A stretch of DNA of 64,000 nt, from positions 28,622-92,621 of the forward strand of contig JAFQAN010000016.1 of the NCBI GenBank assembly GCA_017416915.1, given 5' to 3'. The notes below the pieces were generated by a model. The model searched no databases, was not told the DNA's origin, and saw only the letters and a list, made by a program, of their open reading frames with translations. Position numbers and translations under genes: made by a program. Each line of letters begins with the position of its first letter. Positions within the stretch are counted from its first letter, which is position 1. Below are positions 43,225 to 52,894 of this stretch, one piece after another. This stretch comes from Alistipes sp. (lineage in GTDB: Bacteria; Bacteroidota; Bacteroidia; Bacteroidales; Rikenellaceae).

Positions 43225-44439
43225 TTAGTGTTTACAATGTTTGATAATCGTGTTATATGTATGATTGGTCGTATAGTTGTTAATAAAGAAGTTATAACCA
43301 TTATCGCCCATCTGCTTAATATCGGACTGTAACATCCTATCAACTGCCTCTACAAATCGCTCAACAGAGTTGCTGGGACACCAATACCCATAACCGTTCT
43401 TCTCGGCGATTGATCCTGTATCACAATTGGGGTCAGTTGCCGCAATAATAGACTTGTGTTCCATTATGTAGGGCAGAAGACGACTTGGATAGTTAGGTAT
43501 TGTAAAGCGATAGTCCAAGAAAATGAGTCCAACATCACACGATGAAGCTAACATATCATAGTCTGTCTTGGGTAACGCTTTGAATAGTGAGACCGCTGAG
43601 GGTTTTGCCTCGTCATACCACGTGCGCAACTTTGAGTATTCTGTGCCGTTGCCGATAATTACAAAGTGGCAGTCGTTACGCTCTGCTACCGCCTTCATAC
43701 ACTCGATAAGGAATGGAATACCCTGAGGCTTGCCCATGTTGCCCCCATATATGAAGATAGGTCTATCCTGCGGTAAGTTATATTTTGCTCGTATATCGGA
43801 TGTGTTATTAATCTTCTCCTTAGATGGTATATCGTATGAGTTTGGGGCGACCTCTACTATGCTGGGATCGACCTCCCTGTTGTGCTTGATAACGTATTCT
43901 ACATTTGCGGGGCTCATACAGCCAATGTAGTCAGATATACGGTACAGTAGCTTCTCTTTCCTGCGGAATGACTTGTATAATATGCCCTTAACTCCTGTTT
44001 TTGATAACATCCCAATATCAATGGCATTTTGCGGGAATATATCTTTTAGTAGCAAATATGTCAGGGCCTGCGGATTTTGCTTCTTGGCATATTGAATTAC
44101 CTTTGTAAAGGTAATAGGTGGGGTAGAGTAGAGTATCAAATCAAAACTAACTTTGCCCCAATACTTTTTGAGCGCTCTTGTAAACTGATACTCCATCAAA
44201 ACCTGTCCTATACCCTTCTCTATAACATTTGTCTTCGTAAGGTTAAGTGTGCGGACGCCAAGAAAGTTGAAGCCGTTTCCCTTAGTCAGTTCTGTTTTTC
44301 GCTTTGATCGTCTCTCGTTGGGGGCAATAATATATACACTATGCCCCTCCTCTATGAACTTGCGAACAAGGTCGGTATATATTCCGCTTGTTTCAATATT
44401 GCGTAGCCCTGAGGACATTGTTAAGAAAAGGACATTCAT
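43225..44439 (-). CDS. Family 4 glycosyltransferase (WbuB-like)
   Basis: The 404-residue protein has the GT-B fold of GT4: FLTMSSGLRNIETSGIY at the start, IYGGNMGKPQGI near residue 230 for the second domain, and YIMEHKSIIAATDPN in the C-terminal part. It lies directly next to the fnlC gene and the initiating transferase. WbuB, the homologue next to the fnl genes in E. coli O26-type clusters, transfers L-FucNAc; transfer of FucNAc to the first sugar is therefore likely but inferred. It is followed by the initiating transferase after five bases. Confidence 0.8.
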   Translation of the reverse strand: MNVLFLTMSSGLRNIETSGIYTDLVRKFIEEGHSVYIIAPNERRSKRKTELTKGNGFNFLGVRTLNLTKTNVIEKGIGQVLMEYQFTRALKKYWGKVSFDLILYSTPPITFTKVIQYAKKQNPQALTYLLLKDIFPQNAIDIGMLSKTGVKGILYKSFRRKEKLLYRISDYIGCMSPANVEYVIKHNREVDPSIVEVAPNSYDIPSKEKINNTSDIRAKYNLPQDRPIFIYGGNMGKPQGIPFLIECMKAVAERNDCHFVIIGNGTEYSKLRTWYDEAKPSAVSLFKALPKTDYDMLASSCDVGLIFLDYRFTIPNYPSRLLPYIMEHKSIIAATDPNCDTGSIAEKNGYGYWCPSNSVERFVEAVDRMLQSDIKQMGDNGYNFFINNYTTNHTYNTIIKHCKH

Positions 44440-44450
44440 AGAGTTTGGTT

Positions 44451-45635
44451 TTAGAACTTTCGCCAGACCATCTTGTTTACGACGCCAGTGTACGACTGAA
44501 TCAACTTCACAACCTTCGTCGATACATTCTCGTCCGTATAGTTGGGTACAGGGATGCCATTGTCCCCCTCCTTGACCATCTCAACTGCCGTATCTACCGC
44601 CTGCAACAGCGACTTCTCGTCAATGCCCGCCAGAACGAAACATCCCTTATCCAATGCCTCGGGGCGCTCCGTAGAGGTGCGGATGCACACCGCTGGGAAC
44701 GAGTGTCCTACACTTGTGAAGAATGAACTCTCCTCAGGTAAAGTACCACTGTCGCTGACAACTGCATAGGCGTTCATCTGTAAGCAGTTATAGTCGTGAA
44801 AACCGAGTGGCTCGTGCTGGATAACGCGCTTGTCCAACTCAAAACCACTCGCCGTTAAACGGTTACGGCTGCGGGGGTGGCAAGAGTAGAGTATTGGCAT
44901 ACCATATTTCTCCGCCATCTTGTTAATTGCCGTAAACAGCGATGTGAAGTTCTTCTCGGTGTCGATATTCTCCTCGCGGTGTGCCGAGAGCAGGATGTAG
45001 CGACCCTTTTCCAAGCCCAAGCGCGCGTGGATGTCTGATGCCTCTATGTCGGCGAGGTTGTTGTGTAGCACCTCAGCCATAGGCGAGCCAGTAACGTATG
45101 TGCGCTCCTTAGCCACACCCGAAGCATTGAGGTAGCGGCGTGCGTGTTCCGAGTAGCAGAGGTTCACGTCCGAGATAATATCTACAATGCGGCGGTTTGT
45201 CTCCTCGGGGAGGCACTCGTCGAAGCAGCGATTGCCTGCCTCCATATGGAAGATAGGGATGTGAAGACGCTTAGCGCCTATAACCGAGAGGCACGAGTTT
45301 GTGTCGCCGAGTACCAATACTGCGTCGGGCTTTACCGCCACCATAAGTTTATACGAGGCGTTGATGATGTTGCCCATTGTTGCGCCGAGGTCGTCGCCAA
45401 CGGCATCAAGATATACATCGGGGTTGTCGAGCTTCAAATCGCGGAAGAATACGCCATTGAGGTTGTAATCGTAGTTCTGTCCTGTGTGCGCCAGCAGGCA
45501 GTCGAAGTACTTACGACACTTATTAATAACCGCTGCGAGGCGGATAATCTCGGGGCGTGTACCCACGATGATAAGCAGTTTAAGACGACCATCGTCCTTA
45601 AACGATACATCTGAAAAATCCTGTTTCAGTTCCAT
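44451..45635 (-). CDS. fnlC: UDP-N-acetylglucosamine 2-epimerase-type enzyme (FnlC/CapG)
   Basis: The 394-residue protein belongs to the non-hydrolysing UDP-GlcNAc 2-epimerase family: VGTRPEIIRLAAVI, HTGQNYD, VLGDTNSCL, HMEAGNRCF and LLSAHREENID, and the late VSDSGTLPEESSF. In the company of FnlA and FnlB it is the C-2 epimerase that completes UDP-L-FucNAc, acting on the FnlB product, instead of the ManNAc-making WecB. It lies 29 bases past the acyltransferase gene. The role is inferred from the neighbouring pair. Confidence 0.85.
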   Translation of the reverse strand: MELKQDFSDVSFKDDGRLKLLIIVGTRPEIIRLAAVINKCRKYFDCLLAHTGQNYDYNLNGVFFRDLKLDNPDVYLDAVGDDLGATMGNIINASYKLMVAVKPDAVLVLGDTNSCLSVIGAKRLHIPIFHMEAGNRCFDECLPEETNRRIVDIISDVNLCYSEHARRYLNASGVAKERTYVTGSPMAEVLHNNLADIEASDIHARLGLEKGRYILLSAHREENIDTEKNFTSLFTAINKMAEKYGMPILYSCHPRSRNRLTASGFELDKRVIQHEPLGFHDYNCLQMNAYAVVSDSGTLPEESSFFTSVGHSFPAVCIRTSTERPEALDKGCFVLAGIDEKSLLQAVDTAVEMVKEGDNGIPVPNYTDENVSTKVVKLIQSYTGVVNKMVWRKF

Positions 45636-45664
45636 ATCTATATCTAATTTTTATTGTTTCAAAT

Positions 45665-46684
45665 CTATGCCTTTCCAAGCATTACTCGCGATAGGTTGCG
45701 CGATTTTGATATAACTTTTACTATTGCCAAGCTCGCCGTAAACACCACGATACTCAATAGTAGTTGTAGTATCGGCTGCGAGATGTTGATCTCATACTTT
45801 TGTGCCACCTCCACAAATAGATCTTGTGTAAGGTATATGCCGAGCGTCAGCTGCCCGATTTGTATCCCCGAACTGATAAGTGCCGACGAGCCAAAGCGTC
45901 TAACAACACCCTCAGCTACTAAGTACAGAGGGATGATTGTTACTGTTCCCGCTACGAGCATATGTGCGTAATACTTTATATATGCGTCGGTAGGCAAATA
46001 CTTGAAAAAGTAAAATACGCCACCTGCTCTATACGTTACGTAGCATCCTACAACTGTTACGAGGCAGACTCCGCAAATCGCTACCTTATGCTTTGCTATC
46101 CACTCCGATACTCGATACTGGCTAAACAGCATACCTCCGATAAAGAAGGGTAGCATAGCCTGGAACGAGGTTAGGTGTGGTAGTGGCAAGCTGCGCGGTA
46201 TAAGCATAACTGCGATATAGGCTATCAGCAAGCCGTAGTTGCCGCCAATCTTCAATGCTGCGTATGATAAGAATATACAATACAGCAGCACCCATATAAA
46301 CCAATAACCGTAGGCTATCTCGATAAGCCAATCGTGGACTACGCCGCCAAGGCTCATTGCCCCTTGATGGTATATTATGCCGTTGATGATGAACTTTATT
46401 GTGGCAAAAATGACCATCGGTATTACGATGCCTCGTATGCGCTTCAATGCGAGTTCTCGTGGTGAGGTTCGACTAAACGACTTATACGATGCGCAGCCAC
46501 TCAGAAAGATAAAGAGCGGCATCTCGAACATCGTAACGACCTTGAATATCGGAATATTCAGGTAGGCACTGCCGTAGCCCGTATGCTGAAAGCAGTGTCC
46601 CGATATTACGCAAAATATCGCAACGCATTTCAGCAGGTCCCAGACGCCATTTCGTCGTGTAGCTATCGCCTCGGTCGCAATCAT
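45665..46684 (-). CDS. Membrane acyltransferase (Acyltransferase_3 family)
   Basis: The 339-residue protein has about ten membrane segments and the family-3 acyltransferase start WDLLKCVAIFCVISGH, with the histidine that is usually catalytic. This family O-acetylates sugars in membrane-bound intermediates or polymers. It lies between fnlB and fnlC, overlapping the fnlB end by four bases (ATGA), so it was made part of the FucNAc cassette. It may acetylate the FucNAc residue or a neighbouring sugar; the target is not certain. Confidence 0.78.
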   Translation of the reverse strand: MIATEAIATRRNGVWDLLKCVAIFCVISGHCFQHTGYGSAYLNIPIFKVVTMFEMPLFIFLSGCASYKSFSRTSPRELALKRIRGIVIPMVIFATIKFIINGIIYHQGAMSLGGVVHDWLIEIAYGYWFIWVLLYCIFLSYAALKIGGNYGLLIAYIAVMLIPRSLPLPHLTSFQAMLPFFIGGMLFSQYRVSEWIAKHKVAICGVCLVTVVGCYVTYRAGGVFYFFKYLPTDAYIKYYAHMLVAGTVTIIPLYLVAEGVVRRFGSSALISSGIQIGQLTLGIYLTQDLFVEVAQKYEINISQPILQLLLSIVVFTASLAIVKVISKSRNLSRVMLGKA

Positions 46685-47889
46685 CGATTATCTACCTTCT
46701 CGAAGAATGTGTCGGGGTGTGCGGGGTCGAATGACTCATTTGCCCACATTACGGTAACCAAATCCTCGGTATCGGATAGGTTGATGATGTTATGTGTATA
46801 GCCTGGAAGCATATGTATAGCCTCGATATTTTCGCCCGAAACCTCAAATTCGATAATCTCGTCCGAGCCAATCTTGCGCTCCTGAATAAGACCGTGTCCG
46901 CTTACAACGATAAAGAACTCCCACTTGGTGTTGTGCCAATGTTCACCCTTTGTGATGCCAGGTTTAGAGATGTTTACGCTAACCTGACCACACTTCTCGC
47001 TACGTAGCAACTCTGTGAAGCTGCCGCGAGCGTCGATGTTCATCTTCAACTTAAACGATGTCTTTTCCTTGGGAAGATACGACAAGTAAGTAGAGTATAG
47101 CTTCTTGGCAAACGAGCCGTTGGGTATCTCGGGGACAACGAGCGTTGATGGTTGCTTGTTGAAAAGCTCCAACAAATCGACAATTTCGCCAAGTGTAACC
47201 TTATGCGTGATAGGTGCGGCACAGTAGCGGCCATCCTCACGCAATACGGTATCTACGCCGTCGAACTCGCAGTGATGCTCCTCGCCTTTGAGTGCTGCAA
47301 CCATCTCATCTACAAGGTCGTCGATATAGAGCAGTTCGAGCTGTGTCGAACGGTCATTAACGGTGATTGGCAAGTCGTTAGCGATGTTGTTGCAGAATGT
47401 AGCAACTGCCGAGTTATAGTTCGGGCGGCACCACTTGCCAAAGAGATTGGGAAAGCGATATACTAACACCTTTGCGCCGCTATTAGCACCATACTCGAAG
47501 AATAGCTCCTCGCCCGCCTTCTTACTCTTGCCGTAGTCGCCGTCGGCATATCGACCTACAAGTGTCGCCTGTATTGACGACGAGAGCATCACGGGACAGT
47601 TATTGCCGTGCTTTTTAAGGGTGTCGAGTAGGGTAGAGGCGAAGCCAAAATTACCCTGCATAAACTCCTCGGGGTTTTGAGGGCGGTTCACGCCTGCGAG
47701 GTTGAATACGAAGTCCGCCTTGCGGCAGTAGTCGTCTAATTGTTCAGGCGTAGAGTCAATGTCGTACTCATATATCTCTCCGATATTTATCTCGCCATAA
47801 CTCTTGTTTTTGCCCTCGGCAATGGTGCGTAACTGTGCTACAAGGTTTTTACCAACAAAACCCTTTGCGCCTGTAACGAGAATATTCAT
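46681..47889 (-). CDS. fnlB: UDP-L-FucNAc pathway reductase/epimerase with cupin domain (FnlB/CapF)
   Basis: The 402-residue protein joins an N-terminal SDR domain (NILVTGAKGFVGKNL) to a C-terminal cupin domain with metal-binding His in GEHWHNTKWEFF and HMLPGYTHNI. This is the layout of CapF, which epimerises and reduces the FnlA product using NADPH in UDP-L-FucNAc synthesis. It lies four bases past fnlA and overlaps the acyltransferase by four bases. Both domains appear complete. Confidence 0.88.
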   Translation of the reverse strand: MNILVTGAKGFVGKNLVAQLRTIAEGKNKSYGEINIGEIYEYDIDSTPEQLDDYCRKADFVFNLAGVNRPQNPEEFMQGNFGFASTLLDTLKKHGNNCPVMLSSSIQATLVGRYADGDYGKSKKAGEELFFEYGANSGAKVLVYRFPNLFGKWCRPNYNSAVATFCNNIANDLPITVNDRSTQLELLYIDDLVDEMVAALKGEEHHCEFDGVDTVLREDGRYCAAPITHKVTLGEIVDLLELFNKQPSTLVVPEIPNGSFAKKLYSTYLSYLPKEKTSFKLKMNIDARGSFTELLRSEKCGQVSVNISKPGITKGEHWHNTKWEFFIVVSGHGLIQERKIGSDEIIEFEVSGENIEAIHMLPGYTHNIINLSDTEDLVTVMWANESFDPAHPDTFFEKVDNR

Positions 47890-47893
47890 GTTG

Positions 47894-48934
47894 TTATCTC
47901 TTTGCCAATTCCTCCTGAATATATGTCAGCGTGAGCATCTTCTCCTTAACCTGCTCGACGCTCAGTAGCTCGGTATTGTTTGAGTTGAACTCGGTAAGTG
48001 TGTTACGCTGTGCATCGCCCTCGCTGAAATACTTGTCGTAGTTTAGACCGCGCTTGTCGCTGGGGACGCGGTAGAAGTTGCCCATGTCGATAGCGTTGGC
48101 ACACTCCTCGTTAGTAAGCAGTGTCTCATACATCTTCTCGCCGTGGCGGATGCCGATAACCTTGATATCCTCCTTGTTGCCGCCAAAGAGTTCGCACACA
48201 GCCTCTGCCTGGGTCTTAATGGTGCAAGCGGGAGCCTTCTGCACGAGAATATCGCCACTTGTACCGTGTTCAAAGGCGAAGAGTACCAAATCAACAGCCT
48301 CCTCCAACGACATGATGAAACGTGTCATACGAGGGTCGGTCAGAGTGATAGGGTTGCCGTTGCGAATCTGGTCAATCCACAATGGGATGACCGAGCCACG
48401 TGAACACATAACATTGCCGTAGCGAGTGCAACAAATCTTCGTCTTGTCGGGAGATATGGTGCGGCTCTTTGCCACGATAACCTTCTCCATCATCGCCTTC
48501 GATGTACCCATGGCGTTTACGGGGTATGCAGCCTTATCTGTTGAGAGACAAATTACAGTCTTGACGCCCTCCTCGATAGCTGCGGTGAGGACATTCTCAG
48601 TGCCTATGACGTTGGTCTTGACGGCCTCGATGGGGAAGAACTCGCATGATGGTACCTGCTTCAATGCCGCTGCGTGGAAGATGTAATCTACGCCGTGCAT
48701 AGCGTTCTTTACCGACTGCAAATCGCGGACATCGCCAATGTAGAACTTAATCTTCTCGGCCACATCGGGCATCTTTGCTTGAAACTCATGACGCATATCA
48801 TCCTGTTTCTTCTCATCGCGCGAGAATACGCGAATCTCGCCGATGTCGGTGCGTAGAAATCTATTAAGTACTGCATTGCCAAATGAGCCTGTACCTCCTG
48901 TGATAAGGAGTGTCTTTCCTGTAAATAATGACAT
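47894..48934 (-). CDS. fnlA: UDP-GlcNAc 4,6-dehydratase/5-epimerase (FnlA/CapE)
   Basis: The 346-residue SDR enzyme has the dinucleotide motif ITGGTGSFGNAVL, DVRDLQSV, HAAALKQVPSCEFFP and STDKAAYPVNAMGTSK, typical of the CapE/FnlA/Cj1293 group. It starts UDP-L-FucNAc synthesis from UDP-GlcNAc by dehydration and C-5 epimerisation. It precedes fnlB by four bases. The gene trio is complete in this window, so L-FucNAc or a relative is very likely in the polymer. Confidence 0.9.
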   Translation of the reverse strand: MSLFTGKTLLITGGTGSFGNAVLNRFLRTDIGEIRVFSRDEKKQDDMRHEFQAKMPDVAEKIKFYIGDVRDLQSVKNAMHGVDYIFHAAALKQVPSCEFFPIEAVKTNVIGTENVLTAAIEEGVKTVICLSTDKAAYPVNAMGTSKAMMEKVIVAKSRTISPDKTKICCTRYGNVMCSRGSVIPLWIDQIRNGNPITLTDPRMTRFIMSLEEAVDLVLFAFEHGTSGDILVQKAPACTIKTQAEAVCELFGGNKEDIKVIGIRHGEKMYETLLTNEECANAIDMGNFYRVPSDKRGLNYDKYFSEGDAQRNTLTEFNSNNTELLSVEQVKEKMLTLTYIQEELAKR

Positions 48935-48936
48935 AT

Positions 48937-50163
48937 CTATCTGTTTTTGTTTGTTAATATTTCGTCGTATAATTCAATGTATTTGTCGAAACACGTTCGC
49001 TTGTCGAAGTTCTCCACGACGCGCTTGCGACACTCTTCGGCGTAGTGAGCTTTGCCTTTGTCGCAAATATCCACTATCGCGTCTCTTAGACCCTTGACGT
49101 CGCCTGCTCGCTCAACCACAATGCCCGTGTATGGCGTTATTGGCTCGGGACTACCGCCTGTGCGGTAGGTTATTACAGGTGTGCCACAAGCCATCGCTTC
49201 GAGATTGGTCGTTGGGAAGGTGTCAGCGTATGTGGGATTGACAAAAACGTTAGCTTCGCTGTAAAGCTCCGCTAATTCAGCGACAGAGTTGGTGCGCGGT
49301 ATGCCCACAATACCCTCGGGCAGCTCTGCAATAGTCTTCTCGTTAAGACCGACCAAGACTATTGTGTAGCTCTGGTCGAGTTGCTCGCGTAGTTTGTAGA
49401 AGTCGAAGATGCCCTTGTCGGCGCTCCACGCTGAGGCTACACCTAATACGATGCGCTGTTTAGGGTCAATGCCAAGTTGGGACCTTATTCCAGACTCTCT
49501 ACAAGGGACAAACGTTGCTATGTCGATACCGTTGTAAATTCGGTGTATTCGGCTATTTGCGAAGAACGATTGATGGGCCTCCTCTGCTAACCACTCTGAT
49601 ACAGGAACTATTACCAATCTGTCGCCCAACGAGGTGAAGTATTTGCGTTTTAGCGCATAGTTCTGTGCCGAGCGGTCGATGTATGTCTTGGGGTAGCTTT
49701 TTTTGTATTTACAGTCGTAGCATCCGCTCTTCCACTTGTCGCACCCGCTTTTTATGTAGTGTGCGCATCTTCCCGTGAATGTCCAGCAGTCGTGCAACGT
49801 CCATACTACGGGAGTATCTACGCTTTGCAAATACTCAAACAAAATAGGGTAGTTGATGAAGTCGCCGTGAATGTTGTGTAGATGGATGATATCGGGCTTA
49901 ATCTGCTTAATCTGCTTAATGAGCTTACGGGTAGCGCAGCGCGATAGAAGACCGTGGCGGTCAAACCAACGGGCAATGCGTCGATGCCATTTAAGGCTCA
50001 ACTTTGAGCCGAGTCTCAGCAATACGGAGCGCGATGGATTTACGTAGTAACCGTATGCCAAATAGCTCTTTCCTCCGCGATCTAATATACGTTCGCCAAT
50101 CTGCTCGGCAATTTTACCTGTCGAACCCCAATTCGCCGTAGTATTGATTTGCAGGAGAATCAT
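48937..50163 (-). CDS. Family 4 glycosyltransferase (tandem pair, first copy)
   Basis: The 408-residue GT4 protein begins LLQINTTANWGSTGKIAEQI and carries the Cys pattern CAHYIKSGCDKWKSGCYDC, then FVNPTYADTFPTTNLEAMACGTP in two parts for the nucleotide-binding domain. It lies eight bases past its paralogue at 50172 and two bases ahead of fnlA. The two copies share most motifs, so they arose by tandem duplication, and each probably adds a different sugar in repeat-unit assembly on the cytoplasmic face. Confidence 0.82.
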   Translation of the reverse strand: MILLQINTTANWGSTGKIAEQIGERILDRGGKSYLAYGYYVNPSRSVLLRLGSKLSLKWHRRIARWFDRHGLLSRCATRKLIKQIKQIKPDIIHLHNIHGDFINYPILFEYLQSVDTPVVWTLHDCWTFTGRCAHYIKSGCDKWKSGCYDCKYKKSYPKTYIDRSAQNYALKRKYFTSLGDRLVIVPVSEWLAEEAHQSFFANSRIHRIYNGIDIATFVPCRESGIRSQLGIDPKQRIVLGVASAWSADKGIFDFYKLREQLDQSYTIVLVGLNEKTIAELPEGIVGIPRTNSVAELAELYSEANVFVNPTYADTFPTTNLEAMACGTPVITYRTGGSPEPITPYTGIVVERAGDVKGLRDAIVDICDKGKAHYAEECRKRVVENFDKRTCFDKYIELYDEILTNKNR

Positions 50164-50171
50164 AGAGTTGA

Positions 50172-51353
50172 TTATCTTTTACTGAGTATCTCGTTGTAGA
50201 GTTCTATGTATTTCGCAAAACACTTATCCTTATCAAAGTTCTCTTCGGCGTGCTTGCGACAAGCGGCAGAGTAGTACTGCTTGCCATTGGAGCGTATTTG
50301 CTCAATAGCTTTTACAAGTCCATTGATGTCGCCCTGTTCAACAACAAAACCCGTTTCGGGTGTTATTGACTCAGGGCTGCCTCCCGTTCGATAGGTGATT
50401 ACAGGTGTTCCACAGGCCATTGCTTCAAGATTTGTTGTCGGGAATGTGTCAGCGTATGTCGGGTTAATGAACACGTCTGCTTGGCTATACAGGTTTGCCA
50501 ACTCGTCAGCAGAGTTGGTGCGAGGTAGCCCTATAATTCCCGTAGGTAATCTGTCGATCTCTTCTTGTTTTATACCTACAACAGTTATTTCGTAGCTATT
50601 ATTGTCTAATAATTCGCGCAGTTTACAGATGTCTGATAGGCCCTTATTTGATATTGCGATAATACGAGTGATATTTGCTTCTTCCCTCTCTTTTGGAGAA
50701 AAGACGTTTATGTCTATGCCGTTGTGAATTACCATAGATCTGCCATTGCAGAGATGCGATACGCTTACAAAATCATGTAGCCAATTAGAGCATGTAACAA
50801 TATTAGTGTTTTTTTTCTTTGAAAATAGGCGTTTTTTCAATTGAAAGTTACGTTCAGAAAAATCTGTTAAAGCAGAAGGATAAACCGAACCATATTGACA
50901 TTTTTTACACCCTGTTTTCCATTTGTAGCAATCGACTGAAATGAAATGCGCACAATGTCCAGTGAATGTCCAGCAGTCGTGAAGAGTCCAAACGATAGGA
51001 ATATCTGTTTTGTTGAGATAATTGAATAAAATCTTGTAGTTAAGATAATACCCGTGGATGTTGTGTAGATGGATGATATCAGGCTTAATCTGCTTAATCT
51101 GCTTTATAAACTTCCGAGTAGCACAACGCGATGCTAAACCGTGGTTATCGAGTAATCGAGACTCCATTACGTGCCAATAAATACTCAGTTTTGAGCCTAT
51201 TTTTATTAGCTTAGATCTGCTCGTATTTACGTCTCTACCGTAGGCAATATAACTCTCCCAGCCCTGCTGCATGGCAAGTTCGCCTATCTGTTCTGCAATC
51301 TTGCCCGTAGATCCCCAATTAGCGGTCGAGTTTATTTGAAGAAGAGTTGGCAT
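50172..51353 (-). CDS. Family 4 glycosyltransferase (tandem pair, second copy)
   Basis: The 393-residue protein mirrors its neighbour at 48937: LLQINSTANWGSTGKIAEQI, CAHFISVDCYKWKTGCKKC and FINPTYADTFPTTNLEAMA. The DNA sequence in the shared regions is also very similar (for example the shared aatctgcttaatctgctt). The middle third has drifted and is more AT-rich. It adds one sugar to the repeat unit; the donor is unknown. It follows the GT4 gene at 51363 by nine bases. Confidence 0.82.
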   Translation of the reverse strand: MPTLLQINSTANWGSTGKIAEQIGELAMQQGWESYIAYGRDVNTSRSKLIKIGSKLSIYWHVMESRLLDNHGLASRCATRKFIKQIKQIKPDIIHLHNIHGYYLNYKILFNYLNKTDIPIVWTLHDCWTFTGHCAHFISVDCYKWKTGCKKCQYGSVYPSALTDFSERNFQLKKRLFSKKKNTNIVTCSNWLHDFVSVSHLCNGRSMVIHNGIDINVFSPKEREEANITRIIAISNKGLSDICKLRELLDNNSYEITVVGIKQEEIDRLPTGIIGLPRTNSADELANLYSQADVFINPTYADTFPTTNLEAMACGTPVITYRTGGSPESITPETGFVVEQGDINGLVKAIEQIRSNGKQYYSAACRKHAEENFDKDKCFAKYIELYNEILSKR

Positions 51354-51362
51354 AAAATAAAG

Positions 51363-52382
51363 TTAAATATAGCATTGAACTTGGGCATTCTCAATCTCTT
51401 CGAAATCGAGCGTAGATATGTATTCTCTCATTTTATTGTATAATTCGATCTCTTGGATTGATTTTACACAATTACGTAAACTATCTTCGTCGTTATTTTT
51501 GAAGACAAGTCCATTGAGTCCCTCCTTTATAATTTCATCCGCGCATCCAACTCTATCGCTCACTATGACTGGAATACCATTATTCAGTGCCTCTTCGACA
51601 ACTACTCCCCATACTTCCGAGTAAGAAGGAAGTACAAATACGTCGTGATTTTGATAGATAGCAGGCAAATCCTTGTTTGGAATAGCTCCCGTAAAAACAA
51701 TATTGTTTGAGGCTATACTCTTTAACTCACTCTCTAATTCTCCAAAACCAACAATTGTCAAAGTGCAGTTAGGCAACGAATTAAAGACATTAATTAGGAA
51801 GTGGAGATTTTTAACAGCGGTAAGTCTGCCTACGTAAATAAACTTTGTTACTTGGCCTCGTTCAATGTAAGCGGGCTGCTTAATATAGTTGAATATACCA
51901 ACACCTTTGGTGATAATAGTATCTCCCTTATATCCCAGCCTATCTACTAACTCTTTTTGACTTTTGCCAGATGCATATACTTTTGAAATACGAGATATGA
52001 AAATACGTTTGATAAACCCTTTAAGGCCGCTTGTTGTCGATTCTAAATAGCTCGATTCAACGACGACGGCATTTTTTCTTTTAGCTGAAATAAATGCCCC
52101 GACCCATAGCGGTATCGAATCCCAACCGCTGAGAATGAGTTCTCTATATTTAGTTGATATCAGGATTTTGGATATCTGAATGATGCGTTTGAATCCCCTA
52201 TCTTTTAGATGTATATGCTCAAATTGCATCGCTCCATTATAGAAATCTTCATTTCTACCATGAGAATGATCCCAAGTATATATTACTAAAAGCTTACATT
52301 GTTTATTAATTTCGTTGTATAGATTAATCTTATAAAAAGATGGCAGATTAGTAATGATAATCTTATCTACTGATTTTTTCAT
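51363..52382 (-). CDS. Family 4 glycosyltransferase
   Basis: The 339-residue protein has GT-B features: FIYVGRLTAVKNLHFLINVF for the second domain, FVLPSYSEVWGVVVEEALNNGIPVI in two parts, and the acidic EALN typical of the donor site. I start it at the ATG at 52382 (MKKSVDKIIITNLPSFYK) instead of the frame at 52457, because the shorter form overlaps the acetyltransferase end by only 20 bases and gives the usual GT4 opening. The sugar donor is unknown. Confidence 0.78.
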   Translation of the reverse strand: MKKSVDKIIITNLPSFYKINLYNEINKQCKLLVIYTWDHSHGRNEDFYNGAMQFEHIHLKDRGFKRIIQISKILISTKYRELILSGWDSIPLWVGAFISAKRKNAVVVESSYLESTTSGLKGFIKRIFISRISKVYASGKSQKELVDRLGYKGDTIITKGVGIFNYIKQPAYIERGQVTKFIYVGRLTAVKNLHFLINVFNSLPNCTLTIVGFGELESELKSIASNNIVFTGAIPNKDLPAIYQNHDVFVLPSYSEVWGVVVEEALNNGIPVIVSDRVGCADEIIKEGLNGLVFKNNDEDSLRNCVKSIQEIELYNKMREYISTLDFEEIENAQVQCYI

Positions 52383-52887
52383 TGGTAAGCATATTTCTAA
52401 TTGGACGAGCAGGATTTCCCGCAACGCGAATATATGGTTCAACATTTTTGGTAACAACGCTTCCTGCCGCTACGTGTGCCATAGTCCCTATTGTAATTCC
52501 TGGTAGAACAATCGAGCCAGTGGATACTACGGCTCCGTTACCAATGGCAACATCCTTAAATGTCCCCTCTTTTTCTATACAATTTCCATCTGGCGAAAAG
52601 CGATGTGTGCCAGTAACCACGATGGTACGACTCCCTAATTTTGCATAATCCCCAATGCTTATTGTGCTACCTCCTGCCCCGAAAATTAAAGCATCGTGGC
52701 CAATAAAACAACCATCTCCTATAATCAAATTCATTGTTCCGTATATTTTCGCAGAAGAAAATATCTCCACATTTTTGCCCACTTTAGCTCCTGCCCATCT
52801 AAGCAGTTTTGCCTTAAATTTATGGCAATGTGTTGTGGGCAGTAATTTGAAAATTAAAGAGCAAATAAAAAGTTTTTTAGTATTCAT
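52363..52887 (-). CDS. Hexapeptide-repeat acetyltransferase
   Basis: The 174-residue protein is a left-handed beta-helix acyltransferase with many hexapeptide repeats (IGDGCFIGHDAL, ISIGDYAKLGSRTI, IGNGAVVSTGSIVLPGITIG). It resembles the WbbJ/serine-acetyltransferase-like O-acetyltransferases of sugar loci. Residues H in TGTHRFS and the late VAGNPARPIR are family positions. It probably acetylates a sugar of the repeat unit before or after polymerisation. It lies seven bases past Wzy and overlaps the GT gene downstream. Confidence 0.8.
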   Translation of the reverse strand: MNTKKLFICSLIFKLLPTTHCHKFKAKLLRWAGAKVGKNVEIFSSAKIYGTMNLIIGDGCFIGHDALIFGAGGSTISIGDYAKLGSRTIVVTGTHRFSPDGNCIEKEGTFKDVAIGNGAVVSTGSIVLPGITIGTMAHVAAGSVVTKNVEPYIRVAGNPARPIRNMLTNEKISR

Positions 52888-52894
52888 GTTTCGT

